DNA of 64,000 bases, from contig SADC01001275.1 in assembly GCA_004194705.1 (NCBI GenBank), positions 1,426,001-1,490,000 of the forward strand. Direction: 5' to 3'. Origin of the DNA: Ditylenchus dipsaci. Taxonomy: Eukaryota > Nematoda > Chromadorea > Rhabditida > Anguinidae. Made by a program: the position numbers and the translations under genes. Numbering within the stretch: the first letter of the stretch is position 1; each line of letters begins with the position of its first letter. A model generated the notes under the pieces. The model had not been told where the DNA came from and did not search any database. It saw only the letters and a program-made list of their open reading frames with translations. Positions 33,264 to 44,147 of the stretch are shown here, one piece after another.

Positions 33264-33727
33264 TGGGCGCTACTGTAATATAACTCCCCCACTCCAAAAA
33301 CGCTACTGTAATATAACCCCCAAAAATTGACCTGCTGTCATATATCGAAGCGTTGAGGGCACTTACAAACCCTGGAACTTGTGATGCAAGCAAGAGTATA
33401 AGTACTTTGAATGGACCAAGCCGGTCAGCGGGGTGGACCTCGCGGGTTTGCACCTAGGCCTCGCACTAATTGAGTGCTAGGCTAAATTTTGGATGCTGGG
33501 CCTCTGGCCGGCTTGTGAAACAAGGGAGATGCTCTTCGGTGAAAAAACAAAGATGTTGAACATAGTTTTGAATACTGGGCCTACCGCATAAATAAACTCT
33601 GGTATGCATGCTTTTCATGAATCCAGAGTCACTTTCGAGTGATTTGTGTCTAAGGTATGTGGGTGTGCGCATCTGAACTCCAAGCCCCCAAGCCCCTTCG
33701 GGTGTGTGGTTTATATGACAGTAGCGT
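33264..33727. repeat. possible element with CGCTACTGT ends
   Basis: GGCGCTACTGTAATATAAC at the left and GTTTATATGACAGTAGCG at the right are near-perfect inverted repeats. The same CGCTACTGT motif recurs at 33300, 39030 and 50735. The interior (about 33400-33690) is GC-richer than the flanks and of unknown content. Confidence 0.4.
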
Positions 33728-34226
33728 CTTTGAAAAAAGCAATTCCCTTAAAATGACTGAGACTCTAAAAAATTTTATTCTGTCCATTATTAATTTTTAT
33801 TACAAAAGAACATTTTTCAACTTTTTTTTTTCAAAATTGTTCTGTAAAATTTGTTTTGTAGTTGTTTATGTGCGCTACAACATTCGAAACTAAATCATAA
33901 TTTTGGCCGCTGAAGTAATAGATTTTTTTTCAAATTTTCAAAAATAAGTTGTTACTAAATAGACTTTTCAGAGCGGAAAATAAGCAATTTTAGCTTTGCA
34001 GAACACATTGTTACCTTACCTTTTTGTCACAATTTTTTTCCAATTATCATGTCCGCAATATATTGATACTTGGTATTCTTTCCAATTTTTACATTTTAAT
34101 TGTAAAAATTCGTGATGTTTATTTTTAAAAATTATGTAAAATTTTCATTTCAGGTTTATTAAAGTAAAACTATATATATAGAAAATTTTTAAAGATCATC
34201 TTCTTATTGTAAATTTTCTTATTGTA

Positions 34227-34413
34227 CAGTCAAACCTCGATAATCCGCCACCCCATGGGACCGATCCGAGGATGGCGGATTATCGAGGTGGCGGTTTAGC
34301 GGGGGTAAACTTTGTTGAGTTTCTCTGACGGCCAACCAAATTGGGATTATTGAGGGTGGCGGTTTATCGAGGGTGGCGGTTTAGCGGGGTGGCGGATTAT
34401 CGAGGTTTGACTG
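34227..34413. repeat. pogo/Tigger-like element (CTCGATAATCCGCC family)
   Basis: The ends CAGTCAAACCTCGATAATCC and complement are flanked by TA (34225-34226, 34414-34415). The arms repeat GGTGGCGG(A/T)TTA. A near-identical copy is at 38758-38944. Confidence 0.9.
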
Positions 34414-34447
34414 TATATAAATACAGGACGTAATTTTTTAAAATTAA

Positions 34448-34640
34448 AGGACCATTGCCGTCGCCAACAACGAGAATTTCAAATGTTTGAATTCGCGCGG
34501 ACACTTCTCTTTCGTCTTTCATTGTACTCTTTTGAGTCATTCAAAGCAAGTCAAAAGAGTATAGTGCGAGACGAAAGAGAACTGTCTCGCGCGAATTCAA
34601 AACATTTGAAATTCTCGTTGTCGGCGACGGCTATGGTCCT
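34448..34640. repeat. TTAA-flanked AGGACC element
   Basis: AGGACCATTGCCGTCGCC and complement, flanked by TTAA (34444-34447, 34641-34644). Arms share AGAATTTCAAATGTTTGAAT and ACTCTTTTGAGTC. Confidence 0.85.
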
Positions 34641-34861
34641 TTAAAGTCGTTTGGTCTGGCACACTTTTTTTTACAATGACAATAGAACAAGTACCGTATT
34701 TATTCCAATAGAACTCATGACGTTCTATTCTACCTCCAGAGTTTTTTTGGCTTTGTGTTAAAAATGCAATAAAAATCGGTTTACTCCCTAGTTTGGACCC
34801 TGAAGGGTGACCTTCTTCTCTAAGTCTTGTATGTATAAAAAACCTTCTTTAATTTTTTTAG

Positions 34862-35308
34862 GTTACCAAAAAAGTTCAAAAGAACAACAATTTTATTCAT
34901 CAAACGAATTAATAAGTCTCAAAATTGACACCGTTTCTCTCAATGCAAAGTCCGAGACGTCGACTATAATCATTGAAAGCACTCAGAATCATTTATTGAG
35001 GAATCAGGAATCCTATAACCATCGCCAGCAATCAATAGGTATTCAGGTTTGTTGAAGCTTGTAAATTCTTGAAAAATTCGTTCTTTATTTTGAAATTATT
35101 GTTTAGTGACCAAAAACAAATAGTTACGGGGAGATTTAGGCAGTTTCATACACCCAAGGATCAGAGCCCACAGATAAGCGTTCGTAAAACAATCAGTTTG
35201 CCAGATCCAGACAAATTTAATTTTTCATATTTAATATATTTTTTGTATTGTATCACAAATGTCTTTTTATTTTGTATTAAACTTGTTTGTCTGTCATGCT
35301 TGGGCTGA
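34862..35308 (+). CDS. C-terminal fragment of a membrane protein, uncertain
   Basis: A hydrophilic exon (34862-35038, TTTTTAG acceptor, GTATTC donor, YQKSSKEQQFYSSNELISL) is followed by an exon from about 35107 that ends LPDPDKFNFSYLIYFLYCIT and a further hydrophobic stretch before TGA 35308. A long polar loop, then a D-x-x-x-F segment entering one last helix, is the layout of the final loop and TM4 of Cys-loop ligand-gated channels, but no diagnostic upstream domain is present. The two pieces do not join in phase. It could be a gene fragment, a pseudogene or a wrong exon choice. Confidence 0.3.
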
Positions 35309-35682
35309 AATTCTTAGTTCGTGCTTTTTTAGATAATCATAGAAAAAATTTTTACAAAAAAATTGAATTTTTTGTGGATTTCACAATAAAAGATTTACTT
35401 AAAACTTTATTGTGAAATCAAACCAGTGTGTATTTAAACTTACTGTTAAGTTTTTGCTTAATACCATTTGCTTCCTGGTTGAATAAAACGCCAGCACGTG
35501 AATGTTCTTTTACAATACATTCTATTTTTGATTATCTTTTCTCTGACTTCTCCATCTCCACGTATTCAAACGGCATAAACAAGTAGCAGCTAGCAAAGGG
35601 AATAATCATCTCCTCTGCTTTCGTAAACAACTTTTTCTTCGTCTGTCTAACTAACTCTCTTCAGTAGAGCGTTGCTATCTAG

Positions 35683-35902
35683 ATGTTTGGTTGTCCAACT
35701 GCACAAACAACCTATTTGGCCTTACTCGTCCAGTTTATTTTTTGTTTTTTTGCTGGAAAACATATTGAGCAAGGCTTACCCGGAAGAACAAATCATCAAC
35801 TGTGCAAAAGTTTTTAATGCAAAGTACAAAAAATCTAGAGCAGTTATGATAAGTTTGTTTTTAGGTTTGATAATTGTTGTAGTGAGTCACACAAAGTATT
35901 AA
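35683..35902 (+). pseudogene. possible small membrane or secreted protein with frame break
   Basis: ATG 35683 opens a hydrophobic N-terminus (MFGCPTAQTTYLALLVQFIF) preceded by a CTCTTCAG acceptor-like site. Its frame closes after 43 codons. A +1 change in the T-run near 35745 would continue it into ENILSKAYPEEQIINCAKVF and a second hydrophobic segment ending at 35902. Not recognised. Confidence 0.25.
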
Positions 35903-36454
35903 TCTTTTTTTGATAAAAAGTTAGAGAAGAAAGTTACTAAAAGATAACTCATAACAAAGATAAAACTGTTTTTTTTCAAATACTATCATTGACAGTATCC
36001 ATTCTCTTGAGCAGTGCTGTATCAAAAAGTACCATTTTATCCAGTGTTTGTTAATTTTAGAGCTTGTAAAACAAAAATTTTTGACGTAAACTTCAAAAAT
36101 TTTAAAGGTCTAGGGTTTTAAGTAAAATAAATTTTTATAAATGAACTTTGGTTAGCAGCCCTGCGCTATGTTCGGATATGTTTGTTCATCCTTGAAACTT
36201 TGCTCCTCTAGCTGAAGCTAGAGCCGTATTGATGCCAGACCTAAACCAGAAATGGTATAGAAATTTGCAGATTTCGTTGTAATGTGTAGGTTTCGGTGTT
36301 CAATTTTTCCTTCTTCGAATTTGAGCTCCGTTCTTGCTTTTCGCTTTATTATATGGCTGATAAACTTTACGATTTCCAGTTCCTTAATCAAAGTCAATAA
36401 ATCAAATATTTATCGAATATTATGGTCAACAATATGCAATATACTATATACAAC

Positions 36455-36995
36455 CCCACTTGTGCGGCCGAAAAAATTAGCGCCTGTTTCACCACCGGTC
36501 GCCGGCCTCTCAAAAAAGCGGCGCCGGGGGTCGGCAATCGACGCTGGCGACAAGGGCGCCGGCGCCTTATTTGCAAAAAATCGGCACCGAGCGCCATGGC
36601 AAAAAGATGGTGCCGGGGAGAAAAATGCAAAAAAAATTAGCGCCGGGCGCCGAGTAAATTACAAAGAGAAAGTAACTATGCAAATTTTTCATTTATTTTA
36701 GTTTTATATTACAATTTCTTCGCTATTTCAACTTATAATATAGAATTTTAAAGGAACTAGAGCTGTTTGAGTCATAAAAGCTAAAAAAGCTGAAAGAATC
36801 AGTACAAAACACAGTTGGGAAACAAGTATAATAGGCTTTTTCTATAATAAGAAATCTATAAAAACCACCAAAAAAGAGGCGCCGGGCGCCGGCGCCCAAC
36901 TACCCAATTTTCAAAAAATTGGTCGCCGAGGGCCGGCGTCGGCGCCCCAATTTTTCCTAAAATATTCCGGGCACACCCGGGCGCCAGCGCCGGCG
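36455..36995. repeat. GCGCCGGCGCC word-array repeat
   Basis: Two GC-rich blocks (about 36464-36655 and 36875-36998) made of GCGCCGG, GGCGCC and GGGCGCC words flank an AT-rich centre. The layout matches the hAT-type word-array elements, but I could not find matching ends or a target duplication. Confidence 0.5.
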
Positions 36996-37428
36996 CCCGT
37001 CTAAGTATTTATATATATATTTATATATTTATCTTAAGTATTCATACAACAACAACAACATACGCTCAATATAACAATACCTATAGTTGGTTCGCAACAA
37101 TCCGGTATATCAAGCACCTTAAATCTTTTGAAAATCAAATGTCCGTTTCAAAAAGATTTGCCCTTCTTTTACTTCAACGTTCTTTTTTTGTCCTTTTTTT
37201 AAATTTCACTTCAAAGATCAATGAAAAATTTTGGAATTCGTAAAAAATTCTATAAGTCGAGATCGCTGTAAGTGTTCGTTAGAGCGAGAGTTCATTTCAA
37301 TTTCAAGTGCCTTAACTCTAAATTGCGTTCGAATCCCAATGCGAACCCCCTAGATTTTAAGGGTTAGAGATGCATGCACACACTTCCCTGCAAGATAAAT
37401 CTTAGCAATACATCATTTAGCAGACCTA

Positions 37429-37556
37429 CCGTATTTCCTCTGACAGACGGGCTTTATTTTTTGGATGCGCAAAAATCTTGAAATTGTCAATCGAAAATGA
37501 CCTTAACTCTGAAATCCCAGTCAGAAACTGGTGGGGCTCTATTAGAAGAAATGTGG
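37429..37556. repeat. TA-flanked CCGTATTT element, diverged
   Basis: CCGTATTTCCTCTGACAGAC on the left and AGAAGAAATGTGG on the right, with TA on both sides (37427-37428, 37557-37558). Related to 16507-16751. Confidence 0.5.
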
Positions 37557-37911
37557 TATTTATGAATAAAAATCAAGTCGAATAGAAAAACTGTAACTTA
37601 TTTGATTAAAAACAAGGAGTTGTTTGTAAATTTGAGGTATGGTTGAAATAGTTGTGGGCTTAACACCCAAAAAACCACGGTAAAATTGGCCTTTTGCGTC
37701 CATCTCACAGCATTTTTCAAGCGAGGGCTGAAAAAAGGCAGAAAAGATAGAAGATACCCAAGGCCAATGTGAAGGATGACAACATCATCAACGAAAGGAG
37801 TTTTTTATTTTTCATCTTTTTTTCATTAGCGTCCATCTTACTTGTTACATTTTTTTGTCTTAAGGTCTCGCACCAGAGCAAATGTGTAAAAAAAGATTAA
37901 TTATTGTTTAA

Positions 37912-38143
37912 AGGACCCTGTCTCTTCCTACTCAATGGTCCCGCGCCAATTCAAAAAATTTCACTGATCATTGAACTTCTCTTCAGATTTTTCAACTTGG
38001 TTTCTAACAAAACAAGGCCTAGAATTTAATTTTAGGTTTAGTTGTGTTAGAAACCAAGCTAAAAAATCCGTACAGAGCTTCAATGATTAGGGAAAATTTT
38101 TTGAATTGGCGCGGGACCATTGGTTAGGAAGAGACAGGGTACT
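37912..38143. repeat. TTAA-flanked AGGACC element
   Basis: AGGACCCTGTCTCTTCCTA and complement are flanked by TTAA (37908-37911, 38144-38147). Arms share GGTCCCGCGCCAATTCAAAA. Confidence 0.8.
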
Positions 38144-38757
38144 TTAAGCAAGTTCATTTGATACCAGGTATGTATCGGGCTAATAGAGCTACCACAGAAG
38201 CCCAAAACAGCCGTTTTTGTCAGGTCTCAACGTTGATAGTAGGTCTTAGCGCTATTTTCAGCATCTCGGCTAAGACCAGCCTTTTAGCGAGTGAAATACT
38301 CTGTGTGGTCTCCATCATCCCCCGGAGCCCTGCTCCTTATTTTTTTAGAGTAAGGTAACTAAGATACACAAAAAGTATCATTATTCGTAAATGATTTCAA
38401 AGTTTATTCCAAATATAAAAAAAAAGTTTCCCAGTATGAAAAGTATTTTAGGATTCCAAATAAAGTTGCCGAAAGATAAATTTTTGTTTTCAGACAGATT
38501 CATTTGTCTTGTTAGCATTCTTTTTAATTTCAGAAAAATTTTCATGCTCTTGATTTTTTAAAGCTTCAGGCTTGTCATTTTCAACATAGTTTTTCTCTGT
38601 CTCACTGTGTTCAGTACTTCCCGCAGCTGGTTTTTCATCCGTAACCTTAGCTTCAGCTTTTTCTTGAAGATTAGGATCATTTTGAAGAATATCATCTATA
38701 TTTTCAGCTCCTGCTGCATTGTTGTTACCTCAAAATAATTTCTAATATTTTGTGATA

Positions 38758-38944
38758 CAGTCAAACCTCGATAATCCGCCAGCCCGCTAAACCGCCACCC
38801 TCGATAAACCGCCATTCTCGATAAGCCCGATTTGGTTGGCCGTCAGAGAAACTCAACAAAGTTTACCCCCGCTAAACCGCCACCTCGATAATCCGCCACC
38901 CTCGGATCGGTCACATGGGGTGGCGGATTATCGAGGTTTGACTG
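38758..38944. repeat. pogo/Tigger-like element (CTCGATAATCCGCC family)
   Basis: CAGTCAAACCTCGATAATCC and complement, flanked by TA (38756-38757, 38945-38946). Near-identical in length and ends to 34227-34413, so the family probably moved recently. Confidence 0.9.
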
Positions 38945-39889
38945 TAGTGTATAACTCGATTAGTGGAACTAAATTAAAATTTGAGCCCAGCAGACAATTA
39001 ACCTTGACCGCCAGCCTACAATTACCGACGCTACTGTCATATACAGCAAAGTTTGCTCGAGATACGACTGTTACAAAATAAGTCAATTTAGTAAAATTTG
39101 CGAAAATATTCATTTTTAAATTTTTTCCATTTTTCAAATTCTTGTTATTTTTTAAAAGATCATATAAAGAGATCACATCTCAGTCATTTATCTTCATGAA
39201 TAAATTGGGAAGTCCCTAACCAGGCCTACAAAATGGCAGAAGCCGATTTTTTATGTATCCTCGGAGTGCTTGATTCCAACTTGCTTTTACTAGTCAAATG
39301 CCCTGCAAAATTTTATCTTGAGTGTTTTTTACTTTTGCAATTTTTAAAATATTTTTGTTAATGAAAAAGTTTATATACCGTTTTGAAAAATAGATTGAGA
39401 GCTGCAAAGAATATATTTGGAATAAAATATATACACAATATTTATACCTGTCCAGCCTGGTAGCCCCGACGAGGAGTAGAAAATTTAAAGGTTTGACTTC
39501 AGCTTTTTGTGCCTGTTGATAGTTTTGGGAATTTTTTTCGGGCATTTTCGACTTTTTTCGTAATTTTTGGTATAAACTCGGGAAAAACTTAACGTTACTT
39601 CATAGCCCAGAAACTTGGCTATTGTTAAAAAAATCACACAGAAATAAGATTTCGGTCGGAGTTTTCTAGATTTTAGAAAACACAAGAAATTGTGGACAAG
39701 TCTGATGGCAAATTTAAATTATTGTTTGTGTTGAGAGGAATTTTAAAATCAATAAAACAGTTAGTTTAAGAGCACCAGGAAGTACCACCTTTAGGAAGAC
39801 CCTAAACATATGTTAGTATATCAATGCGCTAATCATGAATCCAGCATGAAAATTATATTATTAAAAACACCTGCCAAAGAGAAAGTAAA

Positions 39890-41090
39890 CCAGGCGACAA
39901 GAAGGCGCCAGACTATCTGTAAGGTAACCATTCGGAGGGTGCCACCTCTGCCTAAAGAGTCCCTTATTACCTTGACGATGCGTCAAGTGCATGGAAGGTA
40001 CTACAACCACCTGAATCGTACCCCGATCACCTGAAGAGTGCGCGCAAGAGCCTGAAGGGTAACCTAACCGCCTACAGGACCCATACTAGAAGATAAGAAC
40101 TGTAATCACGGTAAATTTGTAAAGCAGGTTTCACTGCTCGGCTTGAACGCGTCGCGGCACAGTGGTCAGCCAGAAAATGTAATATTTAACTGGTGACCAT
40201 AAAGTTCGGAATGGACTTTTGAACTAATTTCTAGCAATAAAATTTATTCCCCAAAAATATTCCAAACATAGGGTTTTGTAGGCCTTTCCTTCCTCTTTCG
40301 AATGGTATATAAAGTTTCATTAGAATTTTTTAGAAAAGCCATTATTTGGTTACAAACATATGTGAGGTCATTTTAGGATGTTGATAGGCATTTTTACCAC
40401 TTTAGCTGATCAAAATTTAACTAAAAGTTCAAGGCTACAGCACAATAAAAGCACCATGTTGTAGCGCAGTTCAAGAGCTACAACAACCACTTTACAGAGT
40501 AGCTTTTAAAAATATGGGTGTTGAGATATGGCTTTTTTGAAAAAAAAACAATTTCTTGAAAAATTACCAAAATCAAATTTTATCCAAATTTTTTAGATTT
40601 GGTAATTTTTCAAGAAATTGTTTTTTTTTCAAAAAAGCCATATCTCAACACCCATATTTTAAAGCTACTCTGTAAAGTGGTTGTTGTAGCTCTTGAACTG
40701 CGCTACAACATGGTGCTTTTATTGTGCTGTAGCCTTGAACTTTTAGTTAAAATTTTGATCAGCTAAAGTGGTAAAAATGCCTATCAACATCCTAAAATGA
40801 CCTCACATATGTTTGTAACCAAATAATGCTTTTCTAAAAAATTCTAATGAAACTTTATATACCATTCGAAAGAGGAAGGAAAGGCCTACAAAACCCTATG
40901 TTTGGAATATTTTTGGGGAATAAATTTTATTGCTAGAAATTAGTTCAAAAGTCCATTCCGAACTTTATGGTCACCAGTTAGTATATATTTGATATTTCCA
41001 ATCTCTGCTCAGGCCTGACGGTGACCACCTGGATGGTACCTAAAGCTTCTGCAAAAGGCTGTGAAAGGCCTGTGAGGCGCCGTTTAACCT
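39890..41090. repeat. degenerate minisatellite split by a palindrome
   Basis: Units of about 20 bp resembling ACCACCTGAATGGTACC occur at 39900-40080 and again at 41015-41090 (GACCACCTGGATGGTACC). The fold-back element at 40189-40978 lies between them. Similar units reappear at about 51840-51960. Confidence 0.5.
40189..40978. repeat. fold-back family D, near-perfect 790-bp palindrome
   Basis: ACTGGTGACCATAAAGTTCG and its complement start two arms of about 390 bp that are almost identical, with hardly any loop (centre near 40590). TA flanks both sides (40187-40188, 40979-40980). The near identity of the arms suggests a recent insertion. There is no coding capacity. Confidence 0.92.
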
Positions 41091-42524
41091 AGTTATAATT
41101 ATTTCGTAGATCTAAATTGCTAGGAGTGCACTATAATTTTTTTTCTATAATTATTCAATTTTGATTACTTCGAAGAAGAGATTTTGAAATTTTTTGAACT
41201 ATTTTGTAGTTCAAAAGAGATGCGGTGTCATCAAGCATCGTGGCCGCGAGCGTAGGGTCTGGCACAGCCGAGGCCACGTGAGCCAGTATTTGCCATGTGT
41301 CTGTCTTGCCGTTTATTAAAAAAAAATTACAGCCTTAGGTTGCGTCGTCTTCAATAAATTCCAACCTACTTTTTTGTTAACAAATATGAAAAATAGGGTG
41401 TGCGTAGTGTGCGGAGCAAAGGTTCAATGGTAGTCTAACCTGTGACTTCGTCGATTAATATTAAGTGCATGCCTCCTTTGAGTGTTCAAAAATTGCGTAA
41501 AAACATTTACAAAAAATAATTTTTAATTTGCTTACTTGGATTATTAGGCAGCAGCGGATCTTCCACATCAACTGAACTTTCCACCTTTTTCACAAAATCT
41601 ATTTCAGTCAAGTCATGCTCAGTAGTTTTCTTTTCTGTTTTGGTTTGATTCTTTTGTATTAGATGGTGTTTTTAGGGCTAGCGCTTATATGCTGTTTATT
41701 AGGATTGGTGTCAGTTTTTTATGGTTCTTATCAGCGTTCTTTTCGGCGGCAGTAGTGGTTTCTTTAGTATCATTTTTTGAACTTTTTCCGACTACGAGCG
41801 CAAAATTAATTAGCACAACAACAATAATCAGCATCAAAGCTTTTTTTGAAATTGTCATTTTATGTTGTCTGAAAATAAGTTTCTAAATGTTAAGTTTTTA
41901 TATAAAGTTACTGCACAAAATGATTTTTTAATAAAAAAAATGTTCAAACGCAAAAAATGAGTATGTAGTGAAAATAGTAATGCCTTTTTTAAAAAATTCA
42001 TGCGCGCAAAGAGAAATATATGGATTTTTGTATTTCACGAAAGCAGAGAAGCACAGAAATATTGATTGTGAAATGGTGATAGGGAATTCTAGGTGATGTT
42101 CTTAAATGGAGCATCAAGAAAATGACGTGTTTTTATGAAAGCCGTACATGTACTTGCAGGCAAATAACAAAGGCAAAAAAATTGGTCGAAATTTGCAGAA
42201 AAGGCGCCAATACAGGCAACAGGGCTATTGATTTCAATGTTTTTACACCGGTGGCTTCAAAGCCGGCTGTCGCAAGTGCCAAAAACAGCGCCGATTTTCC
42301 AGAAAAGGCTGTGTTTAAAAAGAAAAAATAAACAATAAAATTTCTTAAAATTCGTTTAAAGCCACATGCGCCACCGAAGGGCGCAGAAATAATTACGACG
42401 AATATTTCACAGAAAAATTAATAATGGAATCAAAGATGCTACTTAACTAAAATCTAAAAAGTAAACTACATAGAGCTCACGGTAGTTTATAAAACGCAAA
42501 AACGCAGAGATATATAATGATTTC

Positions 42525-43560
42525 GGTTCTTATGAGTTATTGGGAGTTCTAATTGGGGACCCTCCTTTATTTCAGTGTTCTATCCGTAAATAACACTCTG
42601 AAAACATTCTTTATGCAATAAATTTAATATATTTTATCTTGATACTGCGGAGTGAGAAGTGATAACACATACTAACCAGGAATATCAAAAGGCAAGTTTG
42701 GCGGATACAAAAGCGAAATGTATTTGAGTAATTCTTCGAAAGAGTTCTTGTCCTTAATGCGATCCCTCCACCAGAATTCTTCCAAGTAGGCAACCAGATG
42801 ATGGCGTACTGTTCCGCTTTGATTTTTGTCTAACTACTTAGATGATCTCCACAATCTTTCGAGGGTATCAGTGGGCGCTGTGAAGATTTAAAATCAAGTT
42901 GAATATGCATAATAAGCACACATTTGCATAAAAGTACCTCCAGATTCTGGGTCGACAAATTTTTTCTTATGATTTACCGTCAAGTGCGACAGTGTGAGAT
43001 TATTGCGCTCTAATCCGTTATAACCTATAGATAAACATATTTGACGCATATGAGAATCGTTATTGACCACAGTTCTGTTGGAAATCTCGAGCTGTCTTTC
43101 GCACCATCTGCACCAATTTGAAGGCCCAACTGTAGTAAAAGGAAATTATTTTTTCTTGGTATATTAGACAAGAAGAAATGTAGTCAGAAAATGGAAAAAA
43201 TTAAGCACCTGGAACCAGTTGTCTGTGCGCTTGTTGATCTTCTGCTTGCAGCTCTTGACATTACATCTCGAGAATGCCCGAGATCCGAAGTAAAGCTATA
43301 TCGGATGCCTATTTTTGCAGCGTCCGCTAGAAGGAAGAAGCCGTCAATCCTGTAAGAATGCGACAATCGCTTTTTATCCTCGTATTAAGTCACAAAATTT
43401 CATCTATAATAACAATGAAACAATGCATTCATTTGATGTAACGCAAATTCATTTCAAAACTATTTTATCGTTTTTGCATAAACAAATGTTTTCAGAGTGT
43501 TATTTACGGATAAAACACTGAAAAAAGGGAGTCCCGATAAGTCATAAGAACCTTTTTTTT
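42525..43560 (-). mobile_element. Merlin/IS1595-like element, degraded
   Basis: The inverted ends GGTTCTTATGAGTTAT and complement extend about 80 bp inward, including GTGTTATTTACGGATA. A 9-bp repeat AATGATTTC lies at 42516-42524 and at 43561-43569; on the right it is separated from the last paired base by eight T. Target duplications of 8-9 bp are usual for Merlin. A broken transposase lies within. Confidence 0.8.
42655..43340 (-). pseudogene. Merlin-type (ISXO2/IS1595 fold) transposase remnant
   Basis: On the minus strand the pieces come in the right order: a zinc-ribbon-like part (SRCNVKSCKQKINKRTDNWF, near 43265-43205), NRTVVNNDSHMRQICLSIGY, HLTVNHKKKFVDPESG (near 42990-42935) with the conserved VNH and FVDP words, then LERLWRSSK and GTVRHHLVAYLEEFWWRDRI (near 42800-42740). 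VNHSxxFVDP, ERxWR and LxEFxWR are signatures of the IS1595/Merlin DDE transposase. At least one internal stop and uncertain introns show that it is inactive. Confidence 0.75.
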
Positions 43561-43763
43561 AATGATTTCTTAAAGCTGATATATAATTTTCCCCCGTATA
43601 GAGGGAGCCAGATAAAATTTCAAGAATCCGCCCAAGAATTTTGACTCCAATTTGAGTGAGGATCCTTGAACGGATTCTTCCTTTTTTATCTTAATTTTTT
43701 AAACAACTACGAGCTGAAAGATGGCAATACAGATGGCAATATTTTAGCTACAAGGTGGCAATA

Positions 43764-43990
43764 CAGTTGACGCTCCCGATAAGGAGACTCCGATTAAGGG
43801 CACTCTCCCGATAAGGACATAAAAATTAATTTGGTTTGATTTTGAAGAGTAGAGCCAAATTGACGTTCTCAATTAGTACGCTTCAAATAAAAACATGCTT
43901 CTAATAAGAGCAGCAATCTACGTTCCAAACCTTACTAGTCCCGCTCTCAATAAAGACCACTTCAACAAAAGTTAATTTAAACAAAAATTT
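43764..43990. repeat. pogo-like fragment (CCCGATAAGG units)
   Basis: TA-CAGTTGACGCTCCCGATAAG begins like the pogo-like elements and is followed by several variants of GATAAGGACA/AATAAGAGCA. A clear right end was not found. Confidence 0.4.
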
Positions 43991-44147
43991 GTATTACGTT
44001 AAAACAAATATTTGTTAGAAAACATTCCTTGCAACCATTTTGTGCTTACTTTGAACGGAACAATAGTATATTTTCGTGCTTGTAGTTTTTTTAGCATTGC
44101 TATAGTATCCTGACCGAAAATGGCTAAAATAGTGTTTAGGCTTGGAG

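Larger units (their letters stand above)
38490..41858 (-). pseudogene. secreted charged protein gene, disrupted
   Basis: Minus-strand ATG 41858 opens a signal peptide (MTISKKALMLIIVVVLINFA) followed by KSSKNDTKETTTAAEKNADK. The first exon ends in phase 1 at 41536 (GTAAGC donor). The last exon, 38728-38490, joins in phase (NNNAAGAENIDDILQNDP and a Glu/Lys/Asn-rich tail ending KTNESV). Between about 41700 and 41630 the first exon changes frame at least twice and no GT donor is present to rescue it. The downstream frame reads EKKTTEHDLTEIDFVKKVES. The lesions are indels, so it is either a decaying gene or a sequence error. The 2.8-kb intron holds a pogo-like element, minisatellite remnants and the 790-bp palindrome. 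Plan and C-terminus resemble the intact gene at 4.8 kb. Function unknown. Confidence 0.55.

Noticed and set aside
39810..40034. 74-codon ORF
   Set aside because: It is translated minisatellite (ACCACCTGAATGGTACC units).
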